Source: Candidatus Aalborgiella aggregata
GTDB lineage: Bacteria > Pseudomonadota > Gammaproteobacteria > Burkholderiales > Burkholderiaceae_C
Length of the DNA stretch: 64,000 nucleotides
Direction: 5' to 3'
NCBI GenBank assembly: GCA_016705065.1
Contig: JADIYY010000003.1
Coordinates: 372,001-436,000 of the forward strand
Shown: positions 43,147 through 52,379 of the stretch, in pieces
Position numbering within the stretch: position 1 is the first letter of the stretch
Layout of the letters: each line of letters starts with the position of its first letter
The notes under the pieces: model-generated
What the model saw: the letters and a program-made list of their open reading frames with translations, nothing else
What the model was told of the DNA's origin: nothing
Database searches by the model: none
Program-made: the position numbers and the translations under genes

Positions 43147-44343
43147 TTAAACGCGTTCGAAAATGCCTGCAGCACCTTGACCCATACCCACACACATGGT
43201 GACCATTCCGTATTTGAGTTGCTTGCGTTGTAAAGCATGTACAACAGTTGCTGCACGAATAGCCCCAGTCGCACCAAGCGGATGACCTAATGCAATGGCA
43301 CCACCCATCGGGTTAACTTTGCTCGGATCGAGTTTGAGCGTATTGAGAACAGCCAATGATTGTGCGGCAAATGCCTCATTCAGTTCGAACCAGTCGATCG
43401 CATCTTGTTTCAATCCAGCGTAACGCAACGCTGCAGGGATAGCCTCAATAGGTCCAATGCCCATGATGTGCGGTGGTACGCCTTTGCTGGCAAAGCTGAC
43501 AAAACGTGCCAGCGGTTTAAGACCAAACTTTTTAACAGCACTTTCGCTGGCCAAAATCAATGCGCCTGCGCCATCAGAGGTTTGCGAACTGTTACCTGCA
43601 GTAACTGATCCGCGTGCTGCAAACACCGCTTTAAGTTTCGCCAAGCCTTCAACGCTGGTGTCGGGTCTGGCGCCTTCGTCAAGACTCAAGATTCGAGTTG
43701 TAACAGCTACCTCGCCCGTCTCAAGATTTGGAGTGCGCTCTGTCACCTCTATGGGGGTGATTTCATTGGCAAACTCACCGGCTTTCATGGCTGCAATCGC
43801 TTTCATGTGTGATTGATAAGCAAATTCATCTTGTGCATCACGGCTGACTTTCCATTGTGTTGCAACCTTTTCAGCCGTCAAACCCATGCCGTACGCTATG
43901 CCAATGTTTTCATCGTTATTGAACATGGCGGGTGACAGAGAAGGGTTGTTGCCCATCATGGGTACCATGCTCATGCTCTCTACACCTGCAGCAATCATCA
44001 CGTCTGCCTCACCCACACGAATGCGGTCAGCAGCCATTTGGATAGCAGAAAGACCAGAGGCGCAAAAACGATTCACGGTGATACCGCCCACGCTGTGAGG
44101 CAGTCCTGCCAAAACAGCGCCGATACGGGCAATGTTCAAGCCTTGTGATGCTTCAGGAATGGCGCAACCACAAATTAAATCTTCAATGGCTTGCGGATCC
44201 AGTGTGGGTACTTGTGCGAGTGCGGATTGCAGCACTTTGACCAACAAATCATCTGGACGTGTGTTGCGAAAAGAGCCGCGGTGAGAGCGCCCAATCGGCG
44301 AGCGCGTGGCAGCAACAATATATGCTTCTTGTACTTGTTTCAT
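43147..44343 (-). CDS. fadA: Acetyl-CoA acyltransferase (3-ketoacyl-CoA thiolase)
   Basis: Thiolase, 398 aa, last step of beta-oxidation. The nucleophile Cys is in VNRFCASGLSAIQ (about residue 90). The His of NEAFAAQ context (WFELNEAFAAQSLAV) and GGAIALGHPLGATGA, and the acid/base Cys in MVTMCVGMGQGAAGIFE complete the active site. ATG 44343 with GGAATTGAAG before it is preferred over an in-frame TTG at 44349. It starts 2 bp from the end of the multifunctional fadN-type gene. Confidence 0.95.
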   Translation of the reverse strand: MKQVQEAYIVAATRSPIGRSHRGSFRNTRPDDLLVKVLQSALAQVPTLDPQAIEDLICGCAIPEASQGLNIARIGAVLAGLPHSVGGITVNRFCASGLSAIQMAADRIRVGEADVMIAAGVESMSMVPMMGNNPSLSPAMFNNDENIGIAYGMGLTAEKVATQWKVSRDAQDEFAYQSHMKAIAAMKAGEFANEITPIEVTERTPNLETGEVAVTTRILSLDEGARPDTSVEGLAKLKAVFAARGSVTAGNSSQTSDGAGALILASESAVKKFGLKPLARFVSFASKGVPPHIMGIGPIEAIPAALRYAGLKQDAIDWFELNEAFAAQSLAVLNTLKLDPSKVNPMGGAIALGHPLGATGAIRAATVVHALQRKQLKYGMVTMCVGMGQGAAGIFERV

Positions 44344-44345
44344 CT

Positions 44346-46745
44346 TCAATTCCTTACGGGCTTGCCCGTGTTCATCATGCCCATAATGCGTTCTTGTGTT
44401 TTAGCTGTAACGAGCAAAGCGCAAAACGCTTGACGCTCAAGGGCCATTAAATATTCTTCGGTGACCAAAGTTCCTGCGTCCACATCCCCACCGCAAACTA
44501 CGGAAGCAATTTTGGAGGCGATGTCAAAGTCATGCGCGCTAATGAAACCACCATCACGCATATTGACCAAGGAACCTTTGATGGTCGCAACGCCATTGCG
44601 CCCTGCGACTGCAAAGGTGCGTTTCAAAGGCGCGCGGTAGCCGCTGTTGAACATGGACTTGGCTTCGTTGATAGCAACATACAACAACTCGTCTTTATTC
44701 GGCACGATGACATCACTGTCAAGCAAGTATCCTAACTTACGAGATTCAATGGCGCTGGTTCCCACCTTGGCCATCGCAGCCGCTGTAAAACCTTCGGTTA
44801 AAAATGGAATGATGTCTTTGTTGGTGCTGCTGTTGGCATTTTCTGCAGCACGTCGTGCAATGTATGCCAAACCACCTGCACCTGGTACCAAGCCCACACC
44901 AACTTCCACTAAACCGATGTAACTTTCCATGGCAACAACGCGTTTCGCAGAGTACACCGCCATCTCGCAACCACCGCCCAAGGCCAAACCACGCACAGCA
45001 GAAATGGTAGGCACGTTGGCATAACGCAATTTGAGCATTGCTTTTTGCAGTTCGTGTTCGACTTCGTTAATGGCGCTCACGCCCGACATCATGAATGCGG
45101 GCAACATCGCTTGCAAATCGGCACCAGCAGAGAACATCTCGTCAGGCGACCAAATCACCAAGCCTTTGTAATCCTTTTCTGCCATGTCAATGGCCAAGCT
45201 CAAACCTTCGGTCACATCTGGGCTGATGGCATGCATTTTGGTTTTGATGCTGGCGATGACCACTTCGTCATCCAATGTCCATAAACGAATGGCATCATCC
45301 TCGTGCAAAGTTTTGCCAGCTGTTGTGGCGCGTGATGTGATACAACCCGCCACATCTTCGGGGAAATGTTGGCGTTGGTATACCGGCAAATTGCGACGCG
45401 GAATAAATTTGTTCGCCGATGCACTCCAAGATCCAGCCGGTGTATGCACACCACCGGCTTCAGCAACTGGTCCTTTGAAGACCCAATCGGGCAATGGCGT
45501 GTTGCACAGCGCTTTGCCTGCATCAATATCCTCTTTGATCATTTGCGCAACATTGAGCCAACCCGCTTCTTGCCACAACTCAAATGGGCCTTGTTTCATA
45601 CCAAAGCCCCAGCGCATGGCCAAGTCAATGTCGCGTGCTGTTTCGGCCACATCATGCAAATGCACAGCAGAATAATGCAACTGATCGCGGATGATGGCCC
45701 ACAAAAAGCGCGGTTCAGCACCTTCAGCGTTGCGCAATAATTTCAGGCGTTCAGCAGCAGGCTTTTTCAACATGCGTCCCACCACCTCGTCGGCTTTGCC
45801 GCCACCGGTCACGTACTCTTGTGCGGCAGCATCAAAACGCAAAATATCTCGACCTTGCTTTTTATAAAAACCAGCGCCTGTTTTTTGTCCTAAATTGCCC
45901 ATTTCTAACAACTTGGCCAATACGCTTGGCGTGGCAAAGTTGTCGTAAAACGGATCGGTTTTGATGGACAAATTGTCTTGCAAGGTTTTGATCACGTGGT
46001 TCATGGTATCCAAGCCCACCACATCCGCCGTGCGGAAAGTGCCCGAACTGGCGCGGCCTAGTTTTTTACCCGTCAAGTCGTCTACCACATCGTAGGTCAA
46101 ACCAAAATTTTCAACCTGCTTCATGGTCGCCAACATGCCAGCAATGCCAATTCGGTTGCCAATGAAGTTGGGGGTGTCGTGCGCGCGCACCACGCCTTTA
46201 CCCAAGCCGCTGGTGACAAAGCTTTCCAAGTCATCCAAAATCTGCGCTTGTGTGGTGGGCGTGTTGATCAATTCCACCAAGTACATGTAGCGCGGTGGGT
46301 TGAAAAAATGGATGCCACAAAAGCGTGGTTTGATGGATTCGGGTAATGCTTCAGATAATTTCGTGATGCTCAAGCCCGATGTGTTGCTGGCCACAATGGC
46401 GTGGGGTGCCAGATGGGGTGCAATCTTGGTGTACAGGTCCAGCTTCCAGTCCATGCGTTCGGCAATGGCTTCAATCACCAAGTCACACTCGGCTAACAGG
46501 CCCATGTGCTCTTCGTAGTTGGCTTGCACAATCAGCGCCGCATCTTCAGGTACACCTAAAGGTGCGGGTTTGAGTTTCTTCAAACCTTCAACGGCTTTGT
46601 TGACGATGCCGCTTTTAGGACCTTCTTTGGCCGGCAAATCAAACAACACAACAGGTACTTTGCAGTTGACCAAATGCGCCGCAATCTGCGCACCCATCAC
46701 ACCGGCACCTAAAACGGCGACTTTTTTGACTTGGAATCTAGACAT
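44346..46745 (-). CDS. 3-hydroxyacyl-CoA dehydrogenase / enoyl-CoA hydratase (FadN-type)
   Basis: Two-function beta-oxidation enzyme, 799 aa. N-terminal NAD-binding dehydrogenase: VAVLGAGVMGAQIAAHLVN (about residues 9-27), then SNTSGLSI, FCGIHFFNPPRYM and the C-terminal dehydrogenase domain (PNFIGNRIG). A crotonase-like domain lies at about 500-690 (LVIWSPDEMFSAGADLQAM, VRGLALGGGCEMAVYS). The order, dehydrogenase first, matches Bacillus FadN (YusL) and not E. coli FadB. With the thiolase and acyl-CoA dehydrogenase it reproduces a FadN-FadA-FadE set. Confidence 0.93.
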   Translation of the reverse strand: MSRFQVKKVAVLGAGVMGAQIAAHLVNCKVPVVLFDLPAKEGPKSGIVNKAVEGLKKLKPAPLGVPEDAALIVQANYEEHMGLLAECDLVIEAIAERMDWKLDLYTKIAPHLAPHAIVASNTSGLSITKLSEALPESIKPRFCGIHFFNPPRYMYLVELINTPTTQAQILDDLESFVTSGLGKGVVRAHDTPNFIGNRIGIAGMLATMKQVENFGLTYDVVDDLTGKKLGRASSGTFRTADVVGLDTMNHVIKTLQDNLSIKTDPFYDNFATPSVLAKLLEMGNLGQKTGAGFYKKQGRDILRFDAAAQEYVTGGGKADEVVGRMLKKPAAERLKLLRNAEGAEPRFLWAIIRDQLHYSAVHLHDVAETARDIDLAMRWGFGMKQGPFELWQEAGWLNVAQMIKEDIDAGKALCNTPLPDWVFKGPVAEAGGVHTPAGSWSASANKFIPRRNLPVYQRQHFPEDVAGCITSRATTAGKTLHEDDAIRLWTLDDEVVIASIKTKMHAISPDVTEGLSLAIDMAEKDYKGLVIWSPDEMFSAGADLQAMLPAFMMSGVSAINEVEHELQKAMLKLRYANVPTISAVRGLALGGGCEMAVYSAKRVVAMESYIGLVEVGVGLVPGAGGLAYIARRAAENANSSTNKDIIPFLTEGFTAAAMAKVGTSAIESRKLGYLLDSDVIVPNKDELLYVAINEAKSMFNSGYRAPLKRTFAVAGRNGVATIKGSLVNMRDGGFISAHDFDIASKIASVVCGGDVDAGTLVTEEYLMALERQAFCALLVTAKTQERIMGMMNTGKPVRN

Positions 46746-46774
46746 GTACTTTTTCTAACTTGATAAATATAGGA

Positions 46775-47212
46775 TTACTGCACGCGCACCCATGTTTGGG
46801 TGCGGCCAATACCAAAAATTGAACCGCGCACTTCCAGTTTTTTGCCACTTTCAATGGGCGTCAAACGCAGTGTGTAGTTCTTACCGTTTTCAGGATCCAG
46901 AATTTTGCCGTCTTCCCAAACTTCTTTCTCAGCGGCTTTTTTAGCACCGCGGATAATTTCCAAGCCAACCATCGCCTTGTCTTTGCGGTCATCAGAACAC
47001 TCGGTGCACTTTGCATTTTGGTCGGCCGTTTTGCGCAGCAGCTTGGTCATCTTCCCGCTTAAAACGCCAGCGGTATCGGTGATCACAATCTCGGCCTTCG
47101 CCTCTTTCGTTTTGTCATCAATCGATTGCCATGTTCCCACGGGTGTCATTTGTGCCATAGCAAAATTGCCAACCGTCAAAGCAACCAAGGCGATAGAAGT
47201 GCGAATCAACAT
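46775..47212 (-). CDS. DUF2147-family exported protein
   Basis: 145 aa with a signal peptide (MLIRTSIALVALTVGNFAMA, cleavage before Q). The mature part has the family's opening TPVGTWQSIDD and closing RGSIFGIGRTQTWVRV, plus a CTECSDDRKDK segment with two Cys. DUF2147 proteins are small periplasmic lipocalin-like domains of unknown function; they often sit among fatty-acid degradation genes. AGGAG lies 8 bp before the start. It is between the acyl-CoA dehydrogenase and fadN genes and likely co-transcribed. Confidence 0.88.
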   Translation of the reverse strand: MLIRTSIALVALTVGNFAMAQMTPVGTWQSIDDKTKEAKAEIVITDTAGVLSGKMTKLLRKTADQNAKCTECSDDRKDKAMVGLEIIRGAKKAAEKEVWEDGKILDPENGKNYTLRLTPIESGKKLEVRGSIFGIGRTQTWVRVQ

Positions 47213-47272
47213 AGGTGTCTCCTAAAAATAATGGTTAAAAATCGATAACGTTATTGATACCGAAAGGCAATG

Positions 47273-49069
47273 TTAAGCCAAGGCTGCATCAGTGTCCAAC
47301 AACACTTTGCTGCCTGTGCGTGCGGTTTGCATCAAGGTTGTAGTCTCGGGGAACAAACGTGCAAAATAGAATCGTGCAGTTTGCAGCTTGGCCACATAAA
47401 ACTGATCGGTATTGCCGTTAGCGATTTCACGCAATGCCACTTGCGCCATGCGTGCCCAGAAATAACCAAACACCATGTGTCCCACCACACGCAGGTAGTC
47501 CACTGCCGCAGCGCCTACTTCGTCTGGGTTTTGCAGGCCTTTGAAGCCCAGCTCGGTGGTGAATTTGGTAACCTTGTCGCCCAAAATAGCGATGGGTGTG
47601 ATGAACTCGCTCATCTTCTCGTTTACGCCTTCTTCTTCCACCAAGGCTGCGACCAATTTGCCAAACTTTTTGAGCGTGGCTCCATTGTTGCCCAGCACTT
47701 TTCGACCCAATAAGTCCAGTGATTGAATGGTGTTAGTGCCTTCATAAATCATGTTGATTCGGTTGTCGCGCACAAACTGCTCCATGCCCCATTCTTTGAT
47801 AAAGCCATGACCACCAAACACCTGCATACAGGCATTGGTAGAAATATGGCCGTTGTCGGTGATAAACGCTTTGACGATGGGCGTTAGCAGCGACAACATT
47901 TCGTCGCTGTCTTTGCGTGTTTTTTCATCCGGATGGTAATGCGATTTGTCCAGCAACACCGCGCAAAACACCGCCAATGCGCGGCCACCTTCGGCATAGG
48001 CCTTAGCAGTCAATAACATTTTGCGCACATCAGGGTGGACGATGATCGGGTCAGCCGGTTTGTCTTTGGCTTTAGGGCCAGACAGCGAACGCATTTGAAT
48101 GCGGTCTTTGGCATAAGCCAGCGCATTTTGGTATGCCACCTCGGTCAAGCCCAATGATTGATTGCCCACGCCCAAGCGTGCCGCGTTCATCATCACAAAC
48201 ATGCCTTGCATGCCTTTGTTGGGTTGGCCCACCAGGGTGCCGTAGGCATTGTCCAAAACGATTTGTGCAGTGGCATTGCCGTGAATGCCCATTTTGTGTT
48301 CCAAGCCGCCGCAGTAAATGCCATTGCGCTCGCCGATTGAGCCATCCGCATTGACGCGAAATTTCGGCACGATGAACAAGCTCACGCCCTTGATGCCAGG
48401 AGGCGCATCGGGCAAGCGTGCCAACACCAAATGGATGATGTTGTCAGTGATATCGTGTTCACCCGCGCTGATAAAAATTTTGTTGCCGGTGATGCGGTAG
48501 CTGCCATCGGCTTGGGGTTCGGCCTTGGTGCGCATCAGGCCTAAATCGGTACCGCAATGCGGCTCGGTCAAGCACATGGTGCCCGTCCATTCGCCACTGG
48601 TCATTTTGTGCAAATAGGTTTTCTTTTGTTCGTCTGTGCCATGCGTCGCCAAAGCTGCATAGGCACCGTGCGTCAAGCCTGGGTACATGGTCCAAGCTTG
48701 GTTGGCCGAGTTCATCATCTCGTAAAAACACTGGTTCACCACCAGTGGCAAACCCTGACCGCCATACGCTGGGTCGCAAGAAAGTGCTGGCCAGCCGCCA
48801 GCGACGTATTGGTGGTAAGCCTCTTTGAAACCTTTGGGTGTTGTCACGGCGTGCGTCACTTTGTCATGCTTGCAGCCTTCTTGATCGCCACTGATGTTCA
48901 GCGGAAAAATCACCTCAGACGCAAACTTGCCGCCTTCTTCCAAAATCGCATTAATGGTCTCAACATCGGTGTCGGCAAACTGTGGAATCGCTTGCAAATC
49001 AGCGGTCACATTCAGCAGCTCGTGCATCACAAATTGCATATCACGTAAGGGTGGGGTATAGCTTGGCAT
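47273..49069 (-). CDS. Acyl-CoA dehydrogenase (FadE-type)
   Basis: 598-residue FAD enzyme for the first oxidation of beta-oxidation. It has the FAD/substrate segment MCLTEPHCGTDLG (about residues 160-172), the catalytic-Glu motif MIYEGTNTIQSLDLLGR (about 440), and an extra C-terminal domain as in Bacillus YusJ and similar proteins of about 595 residues. GGAGAG precedes the ATG. It is 39 bp downstream of the TetR regulator on the same strand, so it is probably its main target. Confidence 0.95.
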   Translation of the reverse strand: MPSYTPPLRDMQFVMHELLNVTADLQAIPQFADTDVETINAILEEGGKFASEVIFPLNISGDQEGCKHDKVTHAVTTPKGFKEAYHQYVAGGWPALSCDPAYGGQGLPLVVNQCFYEMMNSANQAWTMYPGLTHGAYAALATHGTDEQKKTYLHKMTSGEWTGTMCLTEPHCGTDLGLMRTKAEPQADGSYRITGNKIFISAGEHDITDNIIHLVLARLPDAPPGIKGVSLFIVPKFRVNADGSIGERNGIYCGGLEHKMGIHGNATAQIVLDNAYGTLVGQPNKGMQGMFVMMNAARLGVGNQSLGLTEVAYQNALAYAKDRIQMRSLSGPKAKDKPADPIIVHPDVRKMLLTAKAYAEGGRALAVFCAVLLDKSHYHPDEKTRKDSDEMLSLLTPIVKAFITDNGHISTNACMQVFGGHGFIKEWGMEQFVRDNRINMIYEGTNTIQSLDLLGRKVLGNNGATLKKFGKLVAALVEEEGVNEKMSEFITPIAILGDKVTKFTTELGFKGLQNPDEVGAAAVDYLRVVGHMVFGYFWARMAQVALREIANGNTDQFYVAKLQTARFYFARLFPETTTLMQTARTGSKVLLDTDAALA

Positions 49070-49108
49070 GGTTCTCTCCGTTGAAAAATAGGGTCGATTA
49101 AAAGTGTG

Positions 49109-49789
49109 TTATTTGGATGACGGTTGTGTGGCGTAGCGCTCTAATACATGGTCAAAACCAGCTTTGGTTCGCGCTATCGTGTTGTCGTTTTTTAAAAAGC
49201 GTGCCTCGTAGTGCAAGGCCAAAATCAAGCCATGTAACTCAAAAGCGATTTGGTGTGCGTCTGACTTGGCTGACAAATGCCCCATTTCTTGCGCCTGCTC
49301 CACAGCACGCAAGACAGCGGTGAGCCAAGTTCTAACAGAACCTGCCAGTGCATCGCGCACAGGCCCAGGCCGGTCATCAAACTCCACTGCGCCACTGATG
49401 AAAATGCAGCCCGCTTGAATGTCGCCCGCTACCAAGCGCATCCACTGCTCAAACAAAGCACGCAAGCGCGGCAAGCCACGAGGCGCCGCCAGCGCGGGGT
49501 AAAACACCTCTTGTTCAAACTGGTTGAAGTACTCGCGCACCACGGATATTTGCAATTCCTCGCGTGAGCCAAAGTGCGCAAATACGCCCGACTTGCTCAT
49601 GTGCGCCATCTCTGCCACCACGCCGATGCTCAAGCCCTCTAAGCCCAAATGCGTCGCCAGCCCCATGGCGGCATCCACAATGGTCGCCTTGGTTTGCTGC
49701 CCTTTGAGCATGGCGCGGCTGTCCGACCCTGCTGCAGTGCTGCTGGGTGTGTTGACTTTGCGCTTGGGCAATTTGGTCACAGTGCTCAT
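49109..49789 (-). CDS. TetR-family transcriptional regulator
   Basis: 226 aa. The first 30 residues are basic and disordered. The TetR HTH follows at about 32-78 (IVDAAMGLATHLGLEGLSIG, VAEMAHMSKSGVFAHFGSRE), then an all-helical ligand domain of the TetR_C type (FISGAVEFDDRPGPVRDAL). As first gene before the acyl-CoA dehydrogenase it probably represses the beta-oxidation cluster and responds to an acyl-CoA; this is inferred from position. Confidence 0.9.
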   Translation of the reverse strand: MSTVTKLPKRKVNTPSSTAAGSDSRAMLKGQQTKATIVDAAMGLATHLGLEGLSIGVVAEMAHMSKSGVFAHFGSREELQISVVREYFNQFEQEVFYPALAAPRGLPRLRALFEQWMRLVAGDIQAGCIFISGAVEFDDRPGPVRDALAGSVRTWLTAVLRAVEQAQEMGHLSAKSDAHQIAFELHGLILALHYEARFLKNDNTIARTKAGFDHVLERYATQPSSK

Positions 49790-49835
49790 GGTAGTTGGCG
49801 GTAAATCCGATCAAAAAGCCGATCAAAATATAAAA

Positions 49836-49847
49836 ACGAACGGTCGT
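49836..49847. promoter_or_regulatory. Candidate TetR operator
   Basis: ACGAACGGTCGT has inverted ACGA/TCGT ends, a layout common for TetR-family fatty-acid regulators, and lies 47 bp upstream of the regulator gene. Confidence 0.35.
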
Positions 49848-49969
49848 GCTATTTTGCGTGATTGTAGTAGAGATGCAAGCGCTTTGTGCGCTTTTAGAAA
49901 GATTTACCTAATTCGGGCTAAACTGCCAGCAAAACCCCTGCCGCGCATACCTAAGCAAAGCCGCTCAAC

Positions 49970-50018
49970 GCTATATATTTAATAGCGGTCTAGGCAATCA
50001 ATACGCCGGCTAGAGGTC
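49970..50018 (+). repeat. Two-hairpin dispersed repeat, copy 5
   Basis: Near-consensus GCTATATATTTAATAGC, then GTCTAGGCAATCAATACGCC and GGCTAGAGG. It lies between the divergent TetR and DegT genes, so transcription termination is not its only possible role. Confidence 0.85.
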
Positions 50019-50064
50019 AAAAAGACTCATAATATTCGCTCAACTTCGCTACCTGCACCCACCC

Positions 50065-51186
50065 ATGCAACCCCGTCTACTGATAGATATCAGCACTGCC
50101 GATTTGCTCAGTATTGCCTCGCCAGCGGTTTTGGCGCAGGGCGCAGACTGCGATTTGGGTGTGTTCAAGTCGCGCCGCACAGCGTTGCCGTGTTTGTCTG
50201 CCCGTAGTGGGTTTCATGCGCTCTTGCAAACCTTGGCCTTGCCCGCGCAATCGCCCATCATCTACAGCGCCATCACCATTGAAACCATGGTCGCCATTGC
50301 GCAGGAACACCAGTTGGCCACGCACTTTGTCGATGTCGATCCTGCCACCATGCTGCCTGCGCCTGAAGCGCTGGATGCCTTGCTCACGCAAACATCGGCC
50401 AAAGTGGTCGTCATCGCGCAGTTGTACGGCTGTGTGTCCAGTTTGCAAGCGCATGCGGCGGTTTGCCAAAAGCATGGTGCGCTGTTGGTGGAAGACTGTG
50501 CCCAAGCTTTTTCGGGTGATTTTCATTTGGGCGATGCAGCTTCAGATTTTTCGCTGTTCTCCTTCGGTCCCATCAAGCGCTTCACCGCTTTGGGTGGTGG
50601 CGTCATCGTGGGGCAAGATGCCGATCGCATGCAGGCCATTGCCAACTTAATCAACACTTGGCCGCGTAAATCAGATGCGTGGTTCATACAGCGTGCGCTC
50701 AAATTTTTAGCACTCAAAATCGCGTCCATCCCATTCATCTACACCGCACTCTTGCGCAGCTTGTCGCTGCTTAACAAAGATGCCGATGCGCTCATTGGTA
50801 GCATTGCCCGTGGTTTTCAGGCTGGCCGCATCACGCCACAACTGGCACACCGTATGAGCCTGCGTCAGCAGCGTTTGTTGTCGCGCAGATTGAATAATGC
50901 CAAACACTCTGACGCACGCAGCCAGTCCGCCATGCAATCTTTGCACAGCGCACAGCAACATTTGCCGAATGTCAGCTTTCAGCGCATCGGCACCGCCGCG
51001 CAAAAAAATGCCTACTGGCTCATGCCGGTGCTGGTGGACAATCCCTCACACGTCGTGCTGCAATTGCGAAAGCGAGGCATAGATGCCACGCAGGGCGCAA
51101 CGTCCATGCGCGCGTTTGGCACAAGAGCGCAATGCCCCAACGCGCACCACATCATGCAGCACGTGGTGTATTTACCAATGAAATAA
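50065..51186 (+). CDS. DegT/DnrJ/EryC1-family aminotransferase
   Basis: PLP-dependent fold-type I enzyme, 373 aa. SARSGFHALLQTL (about 46-58) is the phosphate-binding region. The family Asp is in LLVEDCAQAFSG (about 140-151), and FGPIKRFTALGGGV (about 167-180) gives the Schiff-base Lys. Family members aminate nucleotide-linked keto sugars, but no sugar-nucleotide genes are adjacent and the central region (LARMSLRQQRLLSRRLNN-like) is divergent, so substrate is unknown. No clear ribosome site precedes the ATG. Confidence 0.8.
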   Translation: MQPRLLIDISTADLLSIASPAVLAQGADCDLGVFKSRRTALPCLSARSGFHALLQTLALPAQSPIIYSAITIETMVAIAQEHQLATHFVDVDPATMLPAPEALDALLTQTSAKVVVIAQLYGCVSSLQAHAAVCQKHGALLVEDCAQAFSGDFHLGDAASDFSLFSFGPIKRFTALGGGVIVGQDADRMQAIANLINTWPRKSDAWFIQRALKFLALKIASIPFIYTALLRSLSLLNKDADALIGSIARGFQAGRITPQLAHRMSLRQQRLLSRRLNNAKHSDARSQSAMQSLHSAQQHLPNVSFQRIGTAAQKNAYWLMPVLVDNPSHVVLQLRKRGIDATQGATSMRAFGTRAQCPNAHHIMQHVVYLPMK

Positions 51187-51251
51187 AGCCCGTGGAATAA
51201 TGGCCATGAAATAATCAGATTCAAAAATCGAAAGAAGTATAGAAAGCAAAC

Positions 51252-51797
51252 ATGAAATTCAAAATGGCCGAAAACTCGCTCTTTGCTATCCTCTTGCGTT
51301 CGCGCTGGTGGATCAGCTTTCTCATCTTCGCGCTCTTTTGCTTGGCATCATTCGCGCTTTTGCCGCTGCAATACGCACCCTTTGCCGCCATTGGTTCAAT
51401 TCCTTTTGCTGCCATCGGCCTTATCGCTTTGAAGCGCCAATGGAGCCAACCCAGCCAAGCCAAATTGCAAGCCGAGCAAGCGCGCATCGCCAATTTGTCG
51501 TGGAAAGATTTTGCAGCCGAGCTGGAAGCCAAGTTTGTGAGCCAAGGTTACCAAGTCACACGCTTGAACAACAGCCCCGCCGATTTCAAACTCGAAAAAG
51601 CCGGCCACACCACCCTGGTAGCCGCCAAACGCTACAAAGCCGCCACCCACGGCCTAGAAGCCATCCAAGCCCTGGTCACCCAGCAACAAGCCCAAGGCGC
51701 AGACAAAGCCATGTATGTGTGCCTAGAAGAACTAACGACTCAAGCCGCCAAGTTTGCGCGGGAGCGGGGGGTTGAGGTGGGGATGCCGCAGATGTGA
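51252..51797 (+). CDS. Membrane-anchored Mrr-like restriction-endonuclease-fold protein
   Basis: 181 aa. Two hydrophobic helices (about 19-38 and 42-60) with a short turn, then a cytoplasmic domain. WKDFAAELEAKFVSQGYQV (about 83-101) followed by ADFKLEKAGHTTLVAAKRYK is the layout of the Mrr/restriction-endonuclease-like fold (D...xAxK), though the normal E/Q-x-K is A-A-K here, which may be a weakened site. Function unknown; such proteins are common singletons in Burkholderiales. Confidence 0.65.
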   Translation: MKFKMAENSLFAILLRSRWWISFLIFALFCLASFALLPLQYAPFAAIGSIPFAAIGLIALKRQWSQPSQAKLQAEQARIANLSWKDFAAELEAKFVSQGYQVTRLNNSPADFKLEKAGHTTLVAAKRYKAATHGLEAIQALVTQQQAQGADKAMYVCLEELTTQAAKFARERGVEVGMPQM

Positions 51798-51839
51798 GCG
51801 GGCATTGATCTGGGAAAAAGGCGAGTTTTATGTTTCTAT

Positions 51840-52373
51840 TTATCTGCCGAAGCCTAACCAAGCAGCTGGCACGCCATTGAAACTAAACAGGCAATTTACA
51901 GATTTTAAATACGCAAGGATGTCTCGATAGATGGGGTTTTTAAACGCACTACTAAGCGCACATATATATTCAACACGTATACCATGCGGCGCCATTAATT
52001 TTGAAAACTGCTTTTTTCTATAGTCAATAATGGCTAACTCCTCTTCCGCATTTGACTCCAAACCTAAAAATTTCAATTCAATAACATATAGAACTTGACT
52101 AGTCAAAAACAAAAGTGGGTTACCGTTGTTATTCCTAAAGTGTAGAAATTCATGATGGGTTTTCCAACGAAAGAAGAAGTAACGACAGAAATTTTCGACA
52201 TTGAAAATATTGGCATATAGCATTCCATTTACATAGACTTTCTTTCCAGTTTTATTGCCGTTGCTGTGAATAAAACAATTCGGATAATTTCTCACTGTTG
52301 CGATAAAAACATCTTCTTGAATTAAGAGTTGATTATTCTGTTCATGTGAAACATCTGCTAAACAAAGATTCAT
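51840..52373 (-). CDS. Uncharacterised protein paired with HNH nuclease
   Basis: 177 aa, no family recognised. YVIELKFLGLESNAEEE (about residues 94-110) has an E-x-K pair after a hydrophobic strand, reminiscent of PD-(D/E)xK nucleases, but no preceding catalytic Asp is certain. The start is 6 bp after the HNH gene, on the same strand, so the two form one transcription unit. It is AT-rich like its partner and unlike recQ. It may be a second nuclease subunit, a specificity protein or an inhibitor; I cannot choose. Confidence 0.6.
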   Translation of the reverse strand: MNLCLADVSHEQNNQLLIQEDVFIATVRNYPNCFIHSNGNKTGKKVYVNGMLYANIFNVENFCRYFFFRWKTHHEFLHFRNNNGNPLLFLTSQVLYVIELKFLGLESNAEEELAIIDYRKKQFSKLMAPHGIRVEYICALSSAFKNPIYRDILAYLKSVNCLFSFNGVPAAWLGFGR

Positions 52374-52379
52374 TTTTAC

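Noticed and set aside
43106..43195. Thirty-residue upstream extension of the enoyl-CoA hydratase
   Set aside because: It is Cys/Arg-rich, overlaps the thiolase gene and lacks a ribosome site, whereas ATG 43105 has AGGAG.
52340..52360. TTCATGTGAAACA as a parS half
   Set aside because: Only one half matches; the other arm is absent.
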